The notes: generated by a model from the sequence alone, not told the origin. A stretch of 64,000 nucleotides of DNA from G963677325 sp963810555 (GCA_963810555.1 CAWENX010000021.1:62001-126000), one strand, 5' to 3'. Positions 1 to 10,770 are shown, counted from the stretch's first letter. Made by a program: numbers and translations.

Positions 1-95
1 TAAGGATTGTGCCTTCGGTCGGGGATTACTCCGCTGTTTCGTGGGTGATCAGACTGCTGAAGAAAGTTTCGGACACGCTGAATGTGACCAAATAA
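1..95 (+). CDS. C-terminal fragment of an unidentified protein, cut by the window start
   Basis: An open frame enters from the left edge and reads about 30 residues to a TAA at 93-95. Its end reads like genuine protein (VGDYSAVSWVIRLLKK), with normal composition. It converges on the PorP/SprF gene on the other strand. Too little is present to name a family, and whether it is coding is itself an inference. Confidence 0.45.
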   Translation, partial: RIVPSVGDYSAVSWVIRLLKKVSDTLNVTK

Positions 96-121
96 ATATT
101 GAATCTTTTGTGGCCCTGATT

Positions 122-1150
122 TTATATCGACGGAATCCGCAATGTCTGGTTGAAAAGCCCTGCATGGGAGTTCTCGCCGAAGAAAAAGACCAGTGAAATC
201 TCATGCGAGCCAAAACTGTAAGCAGACAGGTTGGAGAGAGAAAAATCATAGCTGTAACCCATCTGAAATTTCGGCAGGGTAATCCCTATCATGGCAATGG
301 CTGCATCGGGGCGGATGGACAGATTATTCCGGTACCACCCCCCGAAGGTCAGCCATTTTTCCGTCATGTACAATCCGAAATTGAGCTGTTTAAAGCTTCC
401 CTGCTGTTGATAAATCATGTTCGGCGAGAGGGTGAATCCCCTTGAAAAAAGAAGCCTGTGGAACTTGTGCATTTTTGCCCCGATATTGACCGTGACTTTC
501 ATCGGAAGCCTTCCCACCTGGTCGCCTTCAATAATTGATTGGTTGGGCTGTGTCAGATGGTGCAGGGCCAGGCCGAAATAAACATCCTTGTTTTGTCCCG
601 CCATGCCGAATGAGAAATCGGGGAATATCTTATTCCCGCTCTCCACGGGCAGAGGGTAATAACCGATAATATCCCCCGTAGCCTGGTCAATCATTCCGGG
701 GAAGATCAATCCCGAGGTATTAAACTCTTTGTAAATAAATCCTGCCTGGAGAGCGAGGGTGAAGAAAGTCTCATCGCCCGCTTTAACGTGATAGGAATAG
801 AAAAATGCGGCATCGGCGCTGTTGACCACCCCGTTTAACTCCCTGTCGTAAAGAAACTGGAAACCCAGTCCTCCCTTCATGCTTTTCACATAATTGTCAT
901 AAGACATACTGTAAGTCACAAAAGTACTCCCGCTTCTTGGCCACTGATTACGGTAATTGGTTACAACCCTTGGAAATTCGCTGGTTCCTGCAAAAGCCGG
1001 ATTCATAAAGAGCGGATTGGCATAAAACTGCGAGAACTCAGGGTCCTGTGCATATGAATGATGGGAAAGAGCCGACAATATGACTGAAATAATAAGAAAT
1101 GCCCTGATTTTTAGGGAGAAGTGAGGCAGGGGCAGGGAGAAGGTTTTCAT
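122..1150 (-). CDS. PorP/SprF family type IX secretion membrane protein
   Basis: 342 residues. An N-terminal signal peptide (hydrophobic stretch at about residues 14-34, ending near SYAQ) is followed by the family hallmark of mature PorP/SprF proteins, DPEFSQFYANPLFMNPAFAGT, and a beta-rich body that fits an outer-membrane barrel. In F. johnsoniae, SprF is needed to export the adhesin SprB, and PorP/SprF proteins generally partner with T9SS cargo carrying type B sorting domains. No adhesin lies beside this copy inside the window, so its cargo is unknown; a partner may lie to the left. A second homologue is at 34594-35523. Length is normal for the family. Confidence 0.88.
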   Translation of the reverse strand: MKTFSLPLPHFSLKIRAFLIISVILSALSHHSYAQDPEFSQFYANPLFMNPAFAGTSEFPRVVTNYRNQWPRSGSTFVTYSMSYDNYVKSMKGGLGFQFLYDRELNGVVNSADAAFFYSYHVKAGDETFFTLALQAGFIYKEFNTSGLIFPGMIDQATGDIIGYYPLPVESGNKIFPDFSFGMAGQNKDVYFGLALHHLTQPNQSIIEGDQVGRLPMKVTVNIGAKMHKFHRLLFSRGFTLSPNMIYQQQGSFKQLNFGLYMTEKWLTFGGWYRNNLSIRPDAAIAMIGITLPKFQMGYSYDFSLSNLSAYSFGSHEISLVFFFGENSHAGLFNQTLRIPSI

Positions 1151-1173
1151 TTCAGACTTTTAAGTTTGGTCTT

Positions 1174-1707
1174 TCAGGGATTCCACATCCTTTCAGGCAG
1201 ATTTTGTATAATATGTTTGAGTTCGTCGAGTAAATATCTTTTTTGTTCATCGGCATTTTTAAGTGAATCATCAATCTTGACCAGTTGTCCGGAGATAATT
1301 GAATCGTCGATCTTTCCGTACATATTTTCAATCACCGTAAAGGCTTCGAAAGATACCGGAAATTCTTCACTGATGACCAGATCGATAAAAAAAGGTAGCC
1401 ACGGACTGTAATTGAGGCCGTTTTGCCAGCAGCAGGTGAGCAAATCCTTTAATTGAGCGGAATATTTTTTATCCCGGATGGCATCCATCATTAAAGGAAT
1501 TGTTTCGGTTGATTTTAAATCGGAGAACAATTTGAGTATCTGTCCTTTAATATCCTGGTTTTCTGTTTTATGCAATAGTTCCATTAGTCCCTGAAATTGG
1601 GAGCCGTCGCCTTTTACCCTGATCTCTTCAATAACCTGGGAGAGGATCTCCGGATTTTTTGATTTTAAACTATACAATGATTTATTTCTCTGCTCTTTGT
1701 CCACCAT
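1174..1707 (-). CDS. HEAT-repeat-like alpha-helical protein of unknown function
   Basis: About 177 residues from the chosen ATG (MVDKEQRNK). It is predicted to be all helical, with short amphipathic helix pairs (for example IKGQILKLFSDLKSTETIPLMMDAI) typical of HEAT/ARM-like scaffolds. No signal peptide, membrane segment or catalytic motif is visible. The open frame extends to 1734, but that extension overlaps a promoter -7 box on this strand, so 1707 (or 1725) is the likelier start. It is followed after 23 bases by the PorP/SprF gene on the same strand, so the two may be co-transcribed. The function is not known to me; the HEAT assignment is by pattern only. Confidence 0.65.
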   Translation of the reverse strand: MVDKEQRNKSLYSLKSKNPEILSQVIEEIRVKGDGSQFQGLMELLHKTENQDIKGQILKLFSDLKSTETIPLMMDAIRDKKYSAQLKDLLTCCWQNGLNYSPWLPFFIDLVISEEFPVSFEAFTVIENMYGKIDDSIISGQLVKIDDSLKNADEQKRYLLDELKHIIQNLPERMWNP

Positions 1708-1731
1708 ATATATCTTTTCCTGCATCAGATA

Positions 1732-1765
1732 CAAAGGTAAAAAATTTTAATAATCAATTGACAAA
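1732..1765 (-). promoter_or_regulatory. Bacteroidota-type promoter for the HEAT-like gene
   Basis: On the minus strand TACCTTTG (1732-1739) matches the -7 element TAnnTTTG, with a TTTG (1762-1765) about 22 bases further upstream as the -33 element. Transcription would start near 1725, which argues for the downstream ATG at 1707. Confidence 0.6.
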
Positions 1766-1850
1766 ATGAGGATTAATGCCGGGAGACCGAATTGGGATTC
1801 CTGTATTAATTAAGGCAGGAAGGATTCGGTCAGATAAGCTAAAATTAAGA

Positions 1851-1858
1851 TACCTTTG
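1851..1858 (+). promoter_or_regulatory. Promoter -7 element for the MATE gene
   Basis: TACCTTTG matches the Bacteroidota -7 consensus TAnnTTTG and lies 21 bases before the ATG at 1880. The -33 element is weak (TTCG near 1825). It is nearly back to back with the minus-strand promoter at 1732-1765. Confidence 0.55.
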
Positions 1859-1879
1859 CCGCCAATTTGAAAAATAACT

Positions 1880-3260
1880 GTGATTTTAAAGGAACATAAG
1901 GAAACAAGGGATCTGGAAGAAACCGGCATCGTGAGGCTGATGTGGAAATTTTTCTGGCCTGCCTTTATCGGGGTGACAGCCAATGCCCTTTACAATATCG
2001 TAGACAGGATATTTATAGGGCGCGGTGTAGGATCATTGGCCCTTTCGGGACTTTCTGTGGTCTTTCCGATTATGATACTTGTGGCTGCATTCGGAATGCT
2101 GATCGGGATAGGATCAGGGGTGAGGGTGTCGATCAGTATGGGAAAGAAAGATATTCATCTGGCCGAACGTATCTTGGGGAATGGATTTTTGCTTATGGTA
2201 GTTGTTGGTATTCTCGTATCAGTGCTCGGCTTTGCAATAAAAACACCCCTGCTGAGATCATTCGGGGCCAATGACCAGACTCTTTCCTATGCCACTCAAT
2301 ACCTGAATATTATTCTTTTGGGTACAGTTTTTCAGGTGGTGGGATTTTCATTGAACAATATCATACGGTCGGAAGGAAATCCACGTATGGCAATGATATC
2401 CATGTTGATAAGCGCCGGTCTGAACGCCATACTTGATCCTGTCTTTATATTCGGATTCGGAATGGGTGTCCGTGGCGCAGCCATTGCAACTATCATTTCA
2501 CAATTTGTGCTGACCATTTGGGTTTTAAGGCATTTTCTGAGTCATCGGGGAGTGCTCCGGTTAAAACTCTCAAATATCAGGTTTGATCCCCGCATTATCT
2601 GGCAGATTGTTACCATTGGGATGTCGCCTTTCGCTATGCAGGTGGCCGGGAGTTTTGTCCAGGCAACTTTTAATGTCCAGCTGCTCAGGTATGGCAGTGA
2701 TGTGGCTATCGGAGCCATGGGGATCATCAATTCAGTGGCTATCTTCATTGTTATGACGATAATTTCACTCAATATGGCTTCGCAGCCCATCATCGGCTAT
2801 AATTATGGGGCCAGACAATATGGACGTGTCAGGCAGACGTGGAACATCGGGATAATAGCTGCAACAATTATTGCGTTTTCGGCTTTTGTTCTGGTTGAAC
2901 TTTTTCCCGGCGCTATCGTTCATCTGTTCAATACTAAAGATCCGGAATTATACAGGATTTGTAAAAGAGGTTTAAGGATATTCATTTTAATGCTTCCTGT
3001 AGTGGGATTTCAGATAATTTGTTCCAACTATTTTCAAAGTATAGGGAAAGCAAAAATATCACTGTTTTTAACACTTTTGCGCCAGGTGATCGTGTTGCTG
3101 CCCCTTGCTGGTTATACTCCCCGGGATTTGGGGAATTGACGGGATATGGATGGCCAGCCCGGTATCAGATTTTATTTCAGCGTGTGTCGTTTTTGTCTTT
3201 TTCCGGATCGAAAGGAATAAACTAAATCTTCTTGAAAGAGGAAGTTTGTCGGTTCAGTAA
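1880..3260 (+). CDS. MATE-family multidrug/Na+ antiporter, frameshifted near its 3' end
   Basis: Twelve-helix MATE exporter of the inner membrane that expels cationic drugs or metabolites using an ion gradient. The N-terminus contains PAFIGVTANALYNIVDRIFIG, typical of the family, and hydrophobic segments run throughout. The uninterrupted frame stops at 3139 after 419 residues, with a tail that does not look like MATE. Reading one base later from the CCCC run at 3101-3104 restores a normal last helix and cytoplasmic end (PLLVILPGIWGIDGIWMASP, then FFRIERNKLNLLERGSLSVQ) to a TAA at 3258-3260, giving about 459 residues, the usual length. One extra C would explain this. Substrate cannot be predicted. 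Confidence 0.88.
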
Positions 3261-3283
3261 ATAAAATCTGTAAGAATCAGGAA

Positions 3284-6082
3284 TCAGTTTAATTTTCCGG
3301 CAAGGTATTGCCCGGTATAAGATTGCTGACATTTCACCAGATTTTCAGGTGTGCCTTCGAATACCTTATAACCGCCTTCTTCACCTCCTTCGGGGCCTAA
3401 ATCGATGACCCAGTCCGCCACTTTGATCACTTCAGGATTGTGCTCGATGATCAGTACGCTGTGCCCTCTTGAAATTAAAGCATTCAATGCATCGATCAGT
3501 TTGCGGATATCATGAAAATGCAAGCCTGTTGTTGGTTCATCAAAAATGAAGAGGGTAGGGGTGTCTTTCTCTTTCGCCAGAAAGGATGCCAGTTTAATGC
3601 GCTGGCTCTCACCGCCTGATAAAGTGCTCGACGATTGTCCGAGTTTAACATAGCCCAATCCGACTTCCTGAAGGGGCATCAGTTTCCTGGCAATTTTCTT
3701 TCCTTCAGTCTTATCATTTTCTGAAAAGAATGCAATGGCCTCATCAACAGTCATTTCCAGGATATCGTATATGTTTTTCCCTTTAAAGCGGACATCAAGC
3801 ACATCCTGTTTGAAACGTTTGCCTCCGCAGCTTTCACAGGTCAACAGGATATCGGCCATGAATTGCATTTCAATCTTAACCTGTCCTTCTCCCTGGCACT
3901 CTTCGCATCTTCCTCCATCGATGTTGAATGAAAAATGGGAGGCTGTGAATCCGTTTATCTTTGCTGATTGCTGATCTGCAAAGAGTTTTCGTATATCGTC
4001 ATAAGTCTTAAGGTAAGTGACGGGATTGGAACGTGAAGATTTACCTATCGGATTCTGATCTACGAATTCTACTGCAGTTATAAGAGCCAGGTCGCCGTCT
4101 ATCCTGTTGTGCTCCCCAGTTTTTTCACCATAACCGCCAAGATATTTTGAAAGAGCGGGATACAGAATATCCCTTACCAGTGATGATTTTCCCGATCCGC
4201 TTACACCTGTCACTACGGTAAGGGTATTAAAAGGAAATTTCACATCAATGCCTTTCAGGTTATTTTCCCGTGCCCCGATTATTTCAACAAAATTATTCCA
4301 TTTTCTTCGGATACGGGGTACTTCAATCTTTTCGATGCCATTCAGATAATTTGCAGTCAGGCTGCTCCTGTTTTTAGTCAACTCCTCGTGAGTTCCCTGG
4401 AATATAATTTCTCCGCCGTTTGTTCCGGCTAACGGGCCAATGTCTATTATTTCATCGGCAGCCCGTATGATTTCTTCATCATGTTCGACGACTATAACCG
4501 TATTGCCAAGCTGCTGAAGTTTCCGCAGGACTTTGATCAGCCTTCCTGTATCACGGGCATGCAGACCGATAGATGGTTCGTCGAGAATATACATCGATCC
4601 GACAAGACTGCTGCCCAATGAGGTTGCAAGATTGATTCTCTGAGATTCTCCCCCTGAAAGTGAGGAAGACAAACGGTTAAGGGTTAAATATCCCAACCCG
4701 ACATCGCACAGAAATTCAATCCGGTTATTGATTTCTTTAAGTAATCTGTCTGCGATTACACTTTCATTGTCAGTCAACTGCAAGTTTTTGAAAAATTCAC
4801 CTAACCTGGTAATTGGTAAATTTATAAGTTCAGTGATTGCTTTACCGCTGATTTTCACATAAGAAGCTTCCTTTTTCAGTCGATTGCCTTCACATTCAGG
4901 ACAGATTGTTTTACCGCGATACCTTGAAAGCATAACACGGTACTGTATTTTATAAGATTGATCTTCAAGATGTCTGAAAAAATCATTCAGACCTCCGAAA
5001 TACCTGTTTCCAGTCCAGATCAGCTTTTTCTGTTCAGGAGTCAGATCATACTAGGGTTTATGGATAGGAAAATTGAATTTGTCCGAATTTCGGATCAGGT
5101 TATCTTTCCATTCACTCATCTTCTCACCTTTCCAACAAACAATTGCTTCATTGTAAACAGAAAGTGATTTATTGGGAATGACCAGATCTTCATCTATTCC
5201 GATCGTTTTACCGTAACCTTCACAAAGAGGGCAGGCCCCCACAGGATTATTAAAGCTGAACATATGTTCTGTCGGAACTTCAAACTCTATTCCGTCGGCC
5301 TCGAACCGGTTTGAAAAGCCTTGCTTAACTGTTTCACCGTTTTTGACAATGCGGACAAGGCATTCACCTTTGCTTTCATAAAATGCAGTTTGCACTGAAT
5401 CGGCAACCCTGCCGGGAAGGTCTTCATTTTCCGATACAATAAACCTGTCGATTACAATGTTTATTTCCCTTGGCTTTTTAAATTGATTCGGATTGGTCAC
5501 AAGATCAATGATCCTGATAATTTCACCATCGATTTCAAGACGTGTAAAACCCTGTTGCTGTAAAAGATCTGCCTCCTGAACAAGAGTTCTGCCTTTTACA
5601 ATCTTGAGCGGTGAAAGCAATATTACCTTTGTTTCAGGCGGGAACGAGAATATGTAGTTTACAACATCTGAAACCTCATGCCTGACAACCTGTTTGCCTG
5701 AAACAGGTGAATAAGTCCGGCCAATACGTGCATAAAGCAGTTTGATATAATCATAAATTTCGGTGGAAGTACCAACCGTGGATCGGGGATTGCGTGTATT
5801 TACTTTTTGCTCAATGGCAATCGCAGGTGGTATTCCTTTAATGTAATCGACATCGGGTTTGTCCATACGTCCCAGGAACTGACGGGCATAAGACGAAAGG
5901 CTTTCAACATAACGTCTTTGGCCTTCAGCATAAAGAGTATCAAAAGCAAGAGATGATTTTCCCGATCCTGACAAACCTGTTATGACGATTAATTTATTCC
6001 TTGGAATTTTAACGTCAATATTTTTAAGGTTATGGACCCTTGCCCCTTTAATTTCAATTTCTTTCTTTAATTCTTCTGCCAT
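3284..6082 (-). pseudogene. uvrA: Excinuclease ABC subunit A, interrupted by an in-frame TAG
   Basis: UvrA is the DNA-damage sensor ATPase of nucleotide excision repair. Both ABC halves are present: Walker A GLSGSGKSS in the first and GVSGSGKSS in the second, two LSGGESQRI signatures, and zinc-binding CxxC pairs (CPLCEGYG/CPECEGN and GRCEECQGEG/CESCGGKRF). An in-frame TAG at 5051-5053 splits the gene. The residues across it (FPIHKP-stop-YDLTPEQKK) align with the usual HKPYYDLT stretch, so the stop replaces a Tyr and only one base differs from TAT or TAC. Without it the product is about 932 residues, the normal size. Start: the frame extends to 6118, but ATG 6082 (MAEELKKEIEIKGARVHN) fits the family and lies downstream of a -7 box. 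It is either a real null allele or a base error. Confidence 0.93.
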
Positions 6083-6115
6083 TGATTTACACAGCGCATT
6101 ATTTTTAGAAATCTG

Positions 6116-6123
6116 CAAAATTA
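6116..6123 (-). promoter_or_regulatory. Promoter -7 element for uvrA
   Basis: On the minus strand TAATTTTG matches TAnnTTTG and sits 33 bases before the uvrA ATG at 6082. It overlaps the alternative upstream TTG start, which is therefore unlikely to be used. I saw no clear -33 element. Confidence 0.45.
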
Positions 6124-6645
6124 CTAAATAATTACCCCCATTATTCAGGAATGGAAATATGACTTATATTACGTTGACTGTAAAATTTTATGAATCATAA
6201 CATTGGAATAAATTTAGAAATGAATTCCCAATGCTGGTTTTTATTCTTATTCCGGCCTGATGTGTCCTGTCGAATTTCATAAGAGCGGCTTGGTTAATTG
6301 CCCTTTAATTAAAAAATTGAATTAAGTTTTCTGGAATTATTATTATCGGGGATATTTAAAAGATTTTTATGGAATATCTCATTATCCCGGGTATTGTCAA
6401 AACTAACTCAAATAGGGTCAATATTCCCGGAAGTGGTTTTTAAGGTCGGCTTTTAAATTGTTTTTCAGTTGTACAATGTGCACATTATTTATTCCTCAAA
6501 ATCGGAGGTCTTTTGGATATTAAGTTAATCTTAAATCATAGCCCAATTGTAAGAGGAGTATTCAGAGGCAATTGAAATTGACTAATTTTACGCTGCTTAT
6601 TAACATACGATTTTTAAGTACCAATTTATAATAACCTTACATAAA
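6124..6645. other. Intergenic region between divergent uvrA and pfp
   Basis: About 520 AT-rich bases with stops in all frames. It should hold the pfp promoter, but I see no clean TAnnTTTG box close to the pfp ATG. No hairpin of note. Confidence 0.5.
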
Positions 6646-8303
6646 ATGAAGAGCGCTTTACAAATTGAAAGGTCAAAATATTCTCCAAAATTGCCTGCCT
6701 CTTTGAAAGGTACAATAAAGATTATTGAAGGTGGAAAAACTCAATCAGTTGCCGATCAGGAAGAAATCCGGAAATTATTCCCCTTTACATACGGAATGCC
6801 ATTGATAACATTTGAAGAAGGCAGTCAGGAAATCAAGTCGCCTGAAATGAATGTTGGAGTAATCTTATCAGGAGGACAGGCTCCCGGCGGCCATAATGTA
6901 ATATCGGGATTATTTGACGGCTTAAAAAAACTGAATCCATCCAACAGGCTTTATGGCTTTCTGGGAGGGCCGTCCGGTCTGGTTGAGCATAAATATATTG
7001 AACTGACTTCCTCAATTATTGATGAATACAGGAATACAGGAGGTTTCGATATCATTGGTTCCGGCAGAACAAAACTGGAGGAGAAAGCACAATTTGATCT
7101 TGGGGCTGAAATTTGCCATAAACTTGGGATAAAAGCTCTTGTCATTATTGGAGGGGATGATTCAAATACAAATGCCTGTGTATTGGCGGAATATTATTCA
7201 AAGAACGATGCAGGAATCCAGGTAATTGGCTGTCCGAAGACCATAGACGGCGATCTGAAAAATGACATGATAGAGACTTCCTTTGGATTTGATACTGCCT
7301 GTAAAGTTTATTCTGAGCTGATAGGCAATATCATGAGAGATGCCAATTCTGCCAAGAAATACTGGCATTTTATTAAACTTATGGGACGCTCGGCATCCCA
7401 TATTGGTCTGGAATGTGCACTTCAGACACAGCCCAATGTTTGCATTATTTCAGAAGAAGTGGCGGAAAAACATCAGACATTGCAGGAGATTGTCGATGAT
7501 ATTGCCAAAATAGTTGCAAAACGTGCACAAAACGGCGAGAAATTCGGTGTAGCTCTGATTCCGGAGGGATTGATTGAATTTATTCCGGAAATGAAAGTTC
7601 TGATATCGGAATTGAATGAACTGCTTGCGGAAGGCTCGGCAACTGTAGAGGAATTTATTGGTCTTGCTGCCGATGAACAAAAAAGAACTTTTATTTCAGG
7701 ACATTTGACAAAAGAATCTGCAAGAGCGTTTGATTCGCTTCCGGCAGGAATAGCAAAGCAACTTACCCTGGACCGCGATCCTCATGGCAATGTTCAGGTT
7801 TCCAGGATAGAGACTGAAAGATTATTGATTGAAATGGTTGAAAAACGTCTTTCTGAAATGAAAAAGGAAGGAACGTATAAAGCTAAATTTTCAGCTCAGA
7901 ACCATTTCTTTGGTTATGAAGGCCGGTGCGCCGGACCTTCAAATTTCGATGCCGATTATTGTTATTCACTTGGTTATACTGCTTCAGTACTTATAGTAAA
8001 TGGGAAAACCGGATATATGTCATCAATAAGAAACACGACAGATATTCCTGATCGTTGGATTGCCGGTGGTGTTCCTATTACAATGATGATGAATATGGAA
8101 CGTCGACAGGGTGCCATGAAACCCGTTATTCAAAAAGCCCTGGTTCGTTTGGATGGCGCACCTTTTAAAGCTTTCGCCTCCCAAAGGGATGAATGGGCTA
8201 TAAAAACTTCGTATGTATATCCGGGACCGATTCAATACTGGGGACCGTCTGTGTATGCAATGCTACAACCAAAACACTGCAGCTCGAGTTGGTAAAAAAA
8301 TAA
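6646..8303 (+). CDS. pfp: Pyrophosphate-dependent 6-phosphofructokinase, frameshifted in the last codons
   Basis: Converts fructose 6-phosphate to fructose 1,6-bisphosphate using PPi (reversible); cytoplasmic glycolysis/gluconeogenesis. Visible motifs: GGQAPGGHNVISG (phosphate binding), GGDDSNTNA, PKTIDGDLKN with the catalytic Asp, and MGRSASHIGLECALQT. The GGDD (not GGDG) and PKTIDGD pattern is what marks PPi-using long-form enzymes of about 550 residues. The frame as given ends at 8295 with an odd tail (SVYAMLQPKHCSSSW). One base missing near 8248-8253 would restore EVCNATTKTLQLELVKK to a TAA at 8301-8303, which matches the family's usual ending. Catalytic parts are unaffected. Confidence 0.93.
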
Positions 8304-8350
8304 GAACCGTTCGGGTGTTCAGTAATCACTGATACTATTGATTCATTTGG

Positions 8351-9052
8351 TTACTTCTGATTGATCAGGTTTACGGTGTGGCAGGCTACTATTCCGGCAG
8401 TTTCTGTTCGTAGTCTTGATTCACCCAATGATACCGGAATAAATCCCTCAGCGATGGCCATATCGATTTCTTCACTGGAGAAATCGCCTTCCGGACCTAT
8501 AAGTATTAATATATTATGATTTTTTTTTTCAGATTACTTAATAGAATTATATTTGCTTCACTGCAATATGCAATGAATTTATCGCTCATGAATGGTTTGA
8601 TAATAAAGTCTTTAAATTGCTGTGTTGGATTTAATTAGGGAAGATAAGCCTTTTGTGATTGTTTCATGGCTGAAAGATAACTTTATTCAACCTTCAACCT
8701 TAATTTCTTTCCGCTCCGAAAATCTGCAAATCAATGGTATGATTTCATCAATACCAATTTCTGTAGCTTTTTCAAGGAACCATTCGAATCTTTCGGTATT
8801 TTTTGTAGGTGCGATGCCTATACTCAGATTGAAATCACGCTTTCCATACTCGGATGATTGACTAACAATTCTGACAACAGAGGCTTTTGGAGATGAATTG
8901 AGTATTACAGCTTCGCAGAGAGTGCCTTTCCCATCTGTAAGGAAAATCTTATCACCTGCAGAAAGTCTTAAAACTCTGTTGCAATGCCGTGATTCCTCTT
9001 CATTTAATGTATGAATGGGTAACATAATCTCAGGTGAGTAAAATAAATACAT
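8351..9052 (-). pseudogene. rsmE: Degraded 16S rRNA m3U1498 methyltransferase
   Basis: RsmE methylates U1498 of 16S rRNA. The first 118 residues are intact (PUA-like N-terminus with SRHCNRVLRLSAGDKIFLTDG, then IGIAPTKNTERFEWFLEKATEIGI), and the C-terminal SPOUT knot is recognisable further on (LILIGPEGDFSSEEIDMAIA, LGESRLRTETAGIVACHTVN) up to a TAA at 8351-8353. Between them are several lesions: frame changes near 8675-8690, an in-frame TAA at 8635-8637 where LNPTQQF follows, and a frame change at a 10-base T run (8520-8529). The overall span of 702 bases equals a normal 234-residue RsmE. With at least four lesions this looks like genuine decay, although two involve homopolymers. It converges on pfp. 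Confidence 0.88.
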
Positions 9053-9487
9053 CTCCTTAAAAAATAATTAATTTCTTAGACAAATATTTACATTGCGAAA
9101 TTAAGAGAAAATAGTTATTCATCTTTTTATCTTTTAACACATGTTATATTTTCCGTTGCTATATTGTTAAAATTGTTTAATTTAAGTTTATCATTACGAT
9201 TTAGATTAATATTAAATATCGGTTTTCTTATTTCGGTAAATTAATTGATGCTGATTTATCTAAAATTTATGTAAATTGAGCCAATATTGTTGGGGAATTG
9301 AATATTTTTGCGGACAAATATGGGACTATAATTACCCCAATAAATACAAGTAGTGATCAAACATTATTTTATTAATAACATAATTATTTGATAATTATTT
9401 ATTTAAGCAGGAGTTCTTTGGAAATGAGTGTTAAAAAGTTATTAAACGTCAATTGTGTAAAAAAAAATAATAAATTGTTGAAAAATG
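9053..9487. other. AT-rich intergenic region
   Basis: About 430 very AT-rich bases between the divergent rsmE remnant and ompA. No open frame, repeat or hairpin that I can support; it may hold upstream elements for the ompA promoter that follows. Confidence 0.5.
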
Positions 9488-9519
9488 TTGTTTATCTCAT
9501 ATTAATTTAATTACATTTG
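9488..9519 (+). promoter_or_regulatory. Promoter for the ompA-type gene
   Basis: TTG at 9488-9490, a 21-base spacer and TACATTTG at 9512-9519 form a full Bacteroidota -33/-7 pair. Predicted start is near 9526, leaving a leader of about 60 bases before the ATG at 9587. Confidence 0.65.
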
Positions 9520-9586
9520 CATAATAAGAGTATCTTGAAGTATTCTTAAGCGAATATTTACTAATCGGAAATTAAAATTATAATTT

Positions 9587-10770
9587 ATGAAAAAGCTTGG
9601 TTTAAGTATGGCAATGTTCTTTATGTTCTGTGTTTTTGCTTATTCTCAGGACAAAAAGGAATCTGAACCTAAGCAAAAACTGGGAAATCGGCATTAAATG
9701 TCGGGATAGCCAATTTCACTGGTGAATACAATATGTATTCAGGTTCCCGCTGGAACCATTACAATCACTGGAAAAGTGATATGAATTTTGGATTTGGTGC
9801 ATTGGTAAAGAAAAATTTTTCTCATGTCTTTGCATTGGAAGGAGGATGGAATTACAATACGTTAACCGGATCGTGGAATGAAATGGGTTCGGAACCAGAT
9901 TTTAAAACTACCGTAAGTGAATTTGATTTGAATTCTGTATGGAATATTAACAATTTGTTTTCGAAAAACAAATTTGACCGTAAAATTTACTGGTATGCAA
10001 AATTGGGATTAGGCGAAAGTTATGTTAATAATAAGGTGAGTATGAGCGCTGCCACGGCCGGTCCTGATTGGCGGAAGGCTGCCTGGAAACCTGGTTATGC
10101 TTTGGGAACCGGAGTTGCTTTTCGTTTAAGCGATAACTTTGATCTCAATGTTGGAACACAATGGAGTTGGATCAATACCGACAGATTGGACGGAAAAGTT
10201 GAACTACCTATTACAATGAAACAAGGAACAACAGTTCCGGATGTAATGGGGACGAAGCTTTACACTTCAGTTGGTCTGACTTATAAATTTGGCAAGGCAA
10301 AGAAGAAACCTGCCCCGGTAGTTGAAGCCCCGAAACCAGAACCGAAACCGGAGCCAAAACCGGAGCCAAAACCGGAACCGAAACCTGTGCCGCCACCACC
10401 ACCTGCCAAGCCTGCAGTTATCGGAAATGTATTTAAAGTATACTTCGCTTTTGATAAATACAATCTTAATGATCAGGCTAAAGCAGATCTTGACAGGTTA
10501 GCGCAAGAAATGATCGACAATCCTTCAGTAGATCTTGAAGTTGAATCACATGCTGATTGCAGGGGACCAGCGAGTTATAATATGAAACTATCTGAAAAAC
10601 GTGGGAAATCTGTTATTGATTACCTGGTCAGCAAAGGAATCAGTATTTCAAGAATAAGTGCGAAGGCCTATGGAGAAAGCCGTCCGTTTAACAAGTGTGT
10701 TGACGGTGTTCCATGTACTAAAGCAGAACAGGCTGTAAACCGTGTAACGGTAAGTACAATTACAGAATAA
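9587..10770 (+). CDS. OmpA-family outer-membrane protein with barrel and peptidoglycan-binding domain; N-terminus frameshifted twice
   Basis: Anchors the outer membrane to peptidoglycan. From ATG 9587 the sequence gives a signal peptide (KKLGLSMAMFFMFCVFAYSQ) and then loses frame twice: at AAAAA 9675-9679 and again near 9696-9700. Removing one base at each site gives QNWEIGIKVGIANFTGEYN and joins the long frame to 10770. After the barrel come a PEPKPEPK-type proline-rich linker (about 10336-10410) and a C-terminal OmpA domain with the peptidoglycan-contact pattern ADCRGPASYNMKLSEKR. It has its own promoter and a strong terminator, so it is a single-gene unit. Two indels so close together suggest sequence error in an abundant outer-membrane protein gene. 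Confidence 0.88.

Noticed and set aside
203..445. 80-codon open frame opposite the PorP/SprF gene
   Set aside because: Shadow of a well-supported gene on the other strand.
3101..3104. Programmed frameshifting in the MATE gene
   Set aside because: No slippery heptamer or downstream structure, and similar single-base lesions occur in unrelated genes here.
5051..5053. TAG reassigned to an amino acid (alternative genetic code)
   Set aside because: The adhesin gene (34524-34526) and the PD40/OmpA gene (37162-37164) end naturally at TAG.
4958..5167. Open frame on the plus strand across the uvrA interruption
   Set aside because: Antisense to the conserved UvrA reading; it is open by chance.
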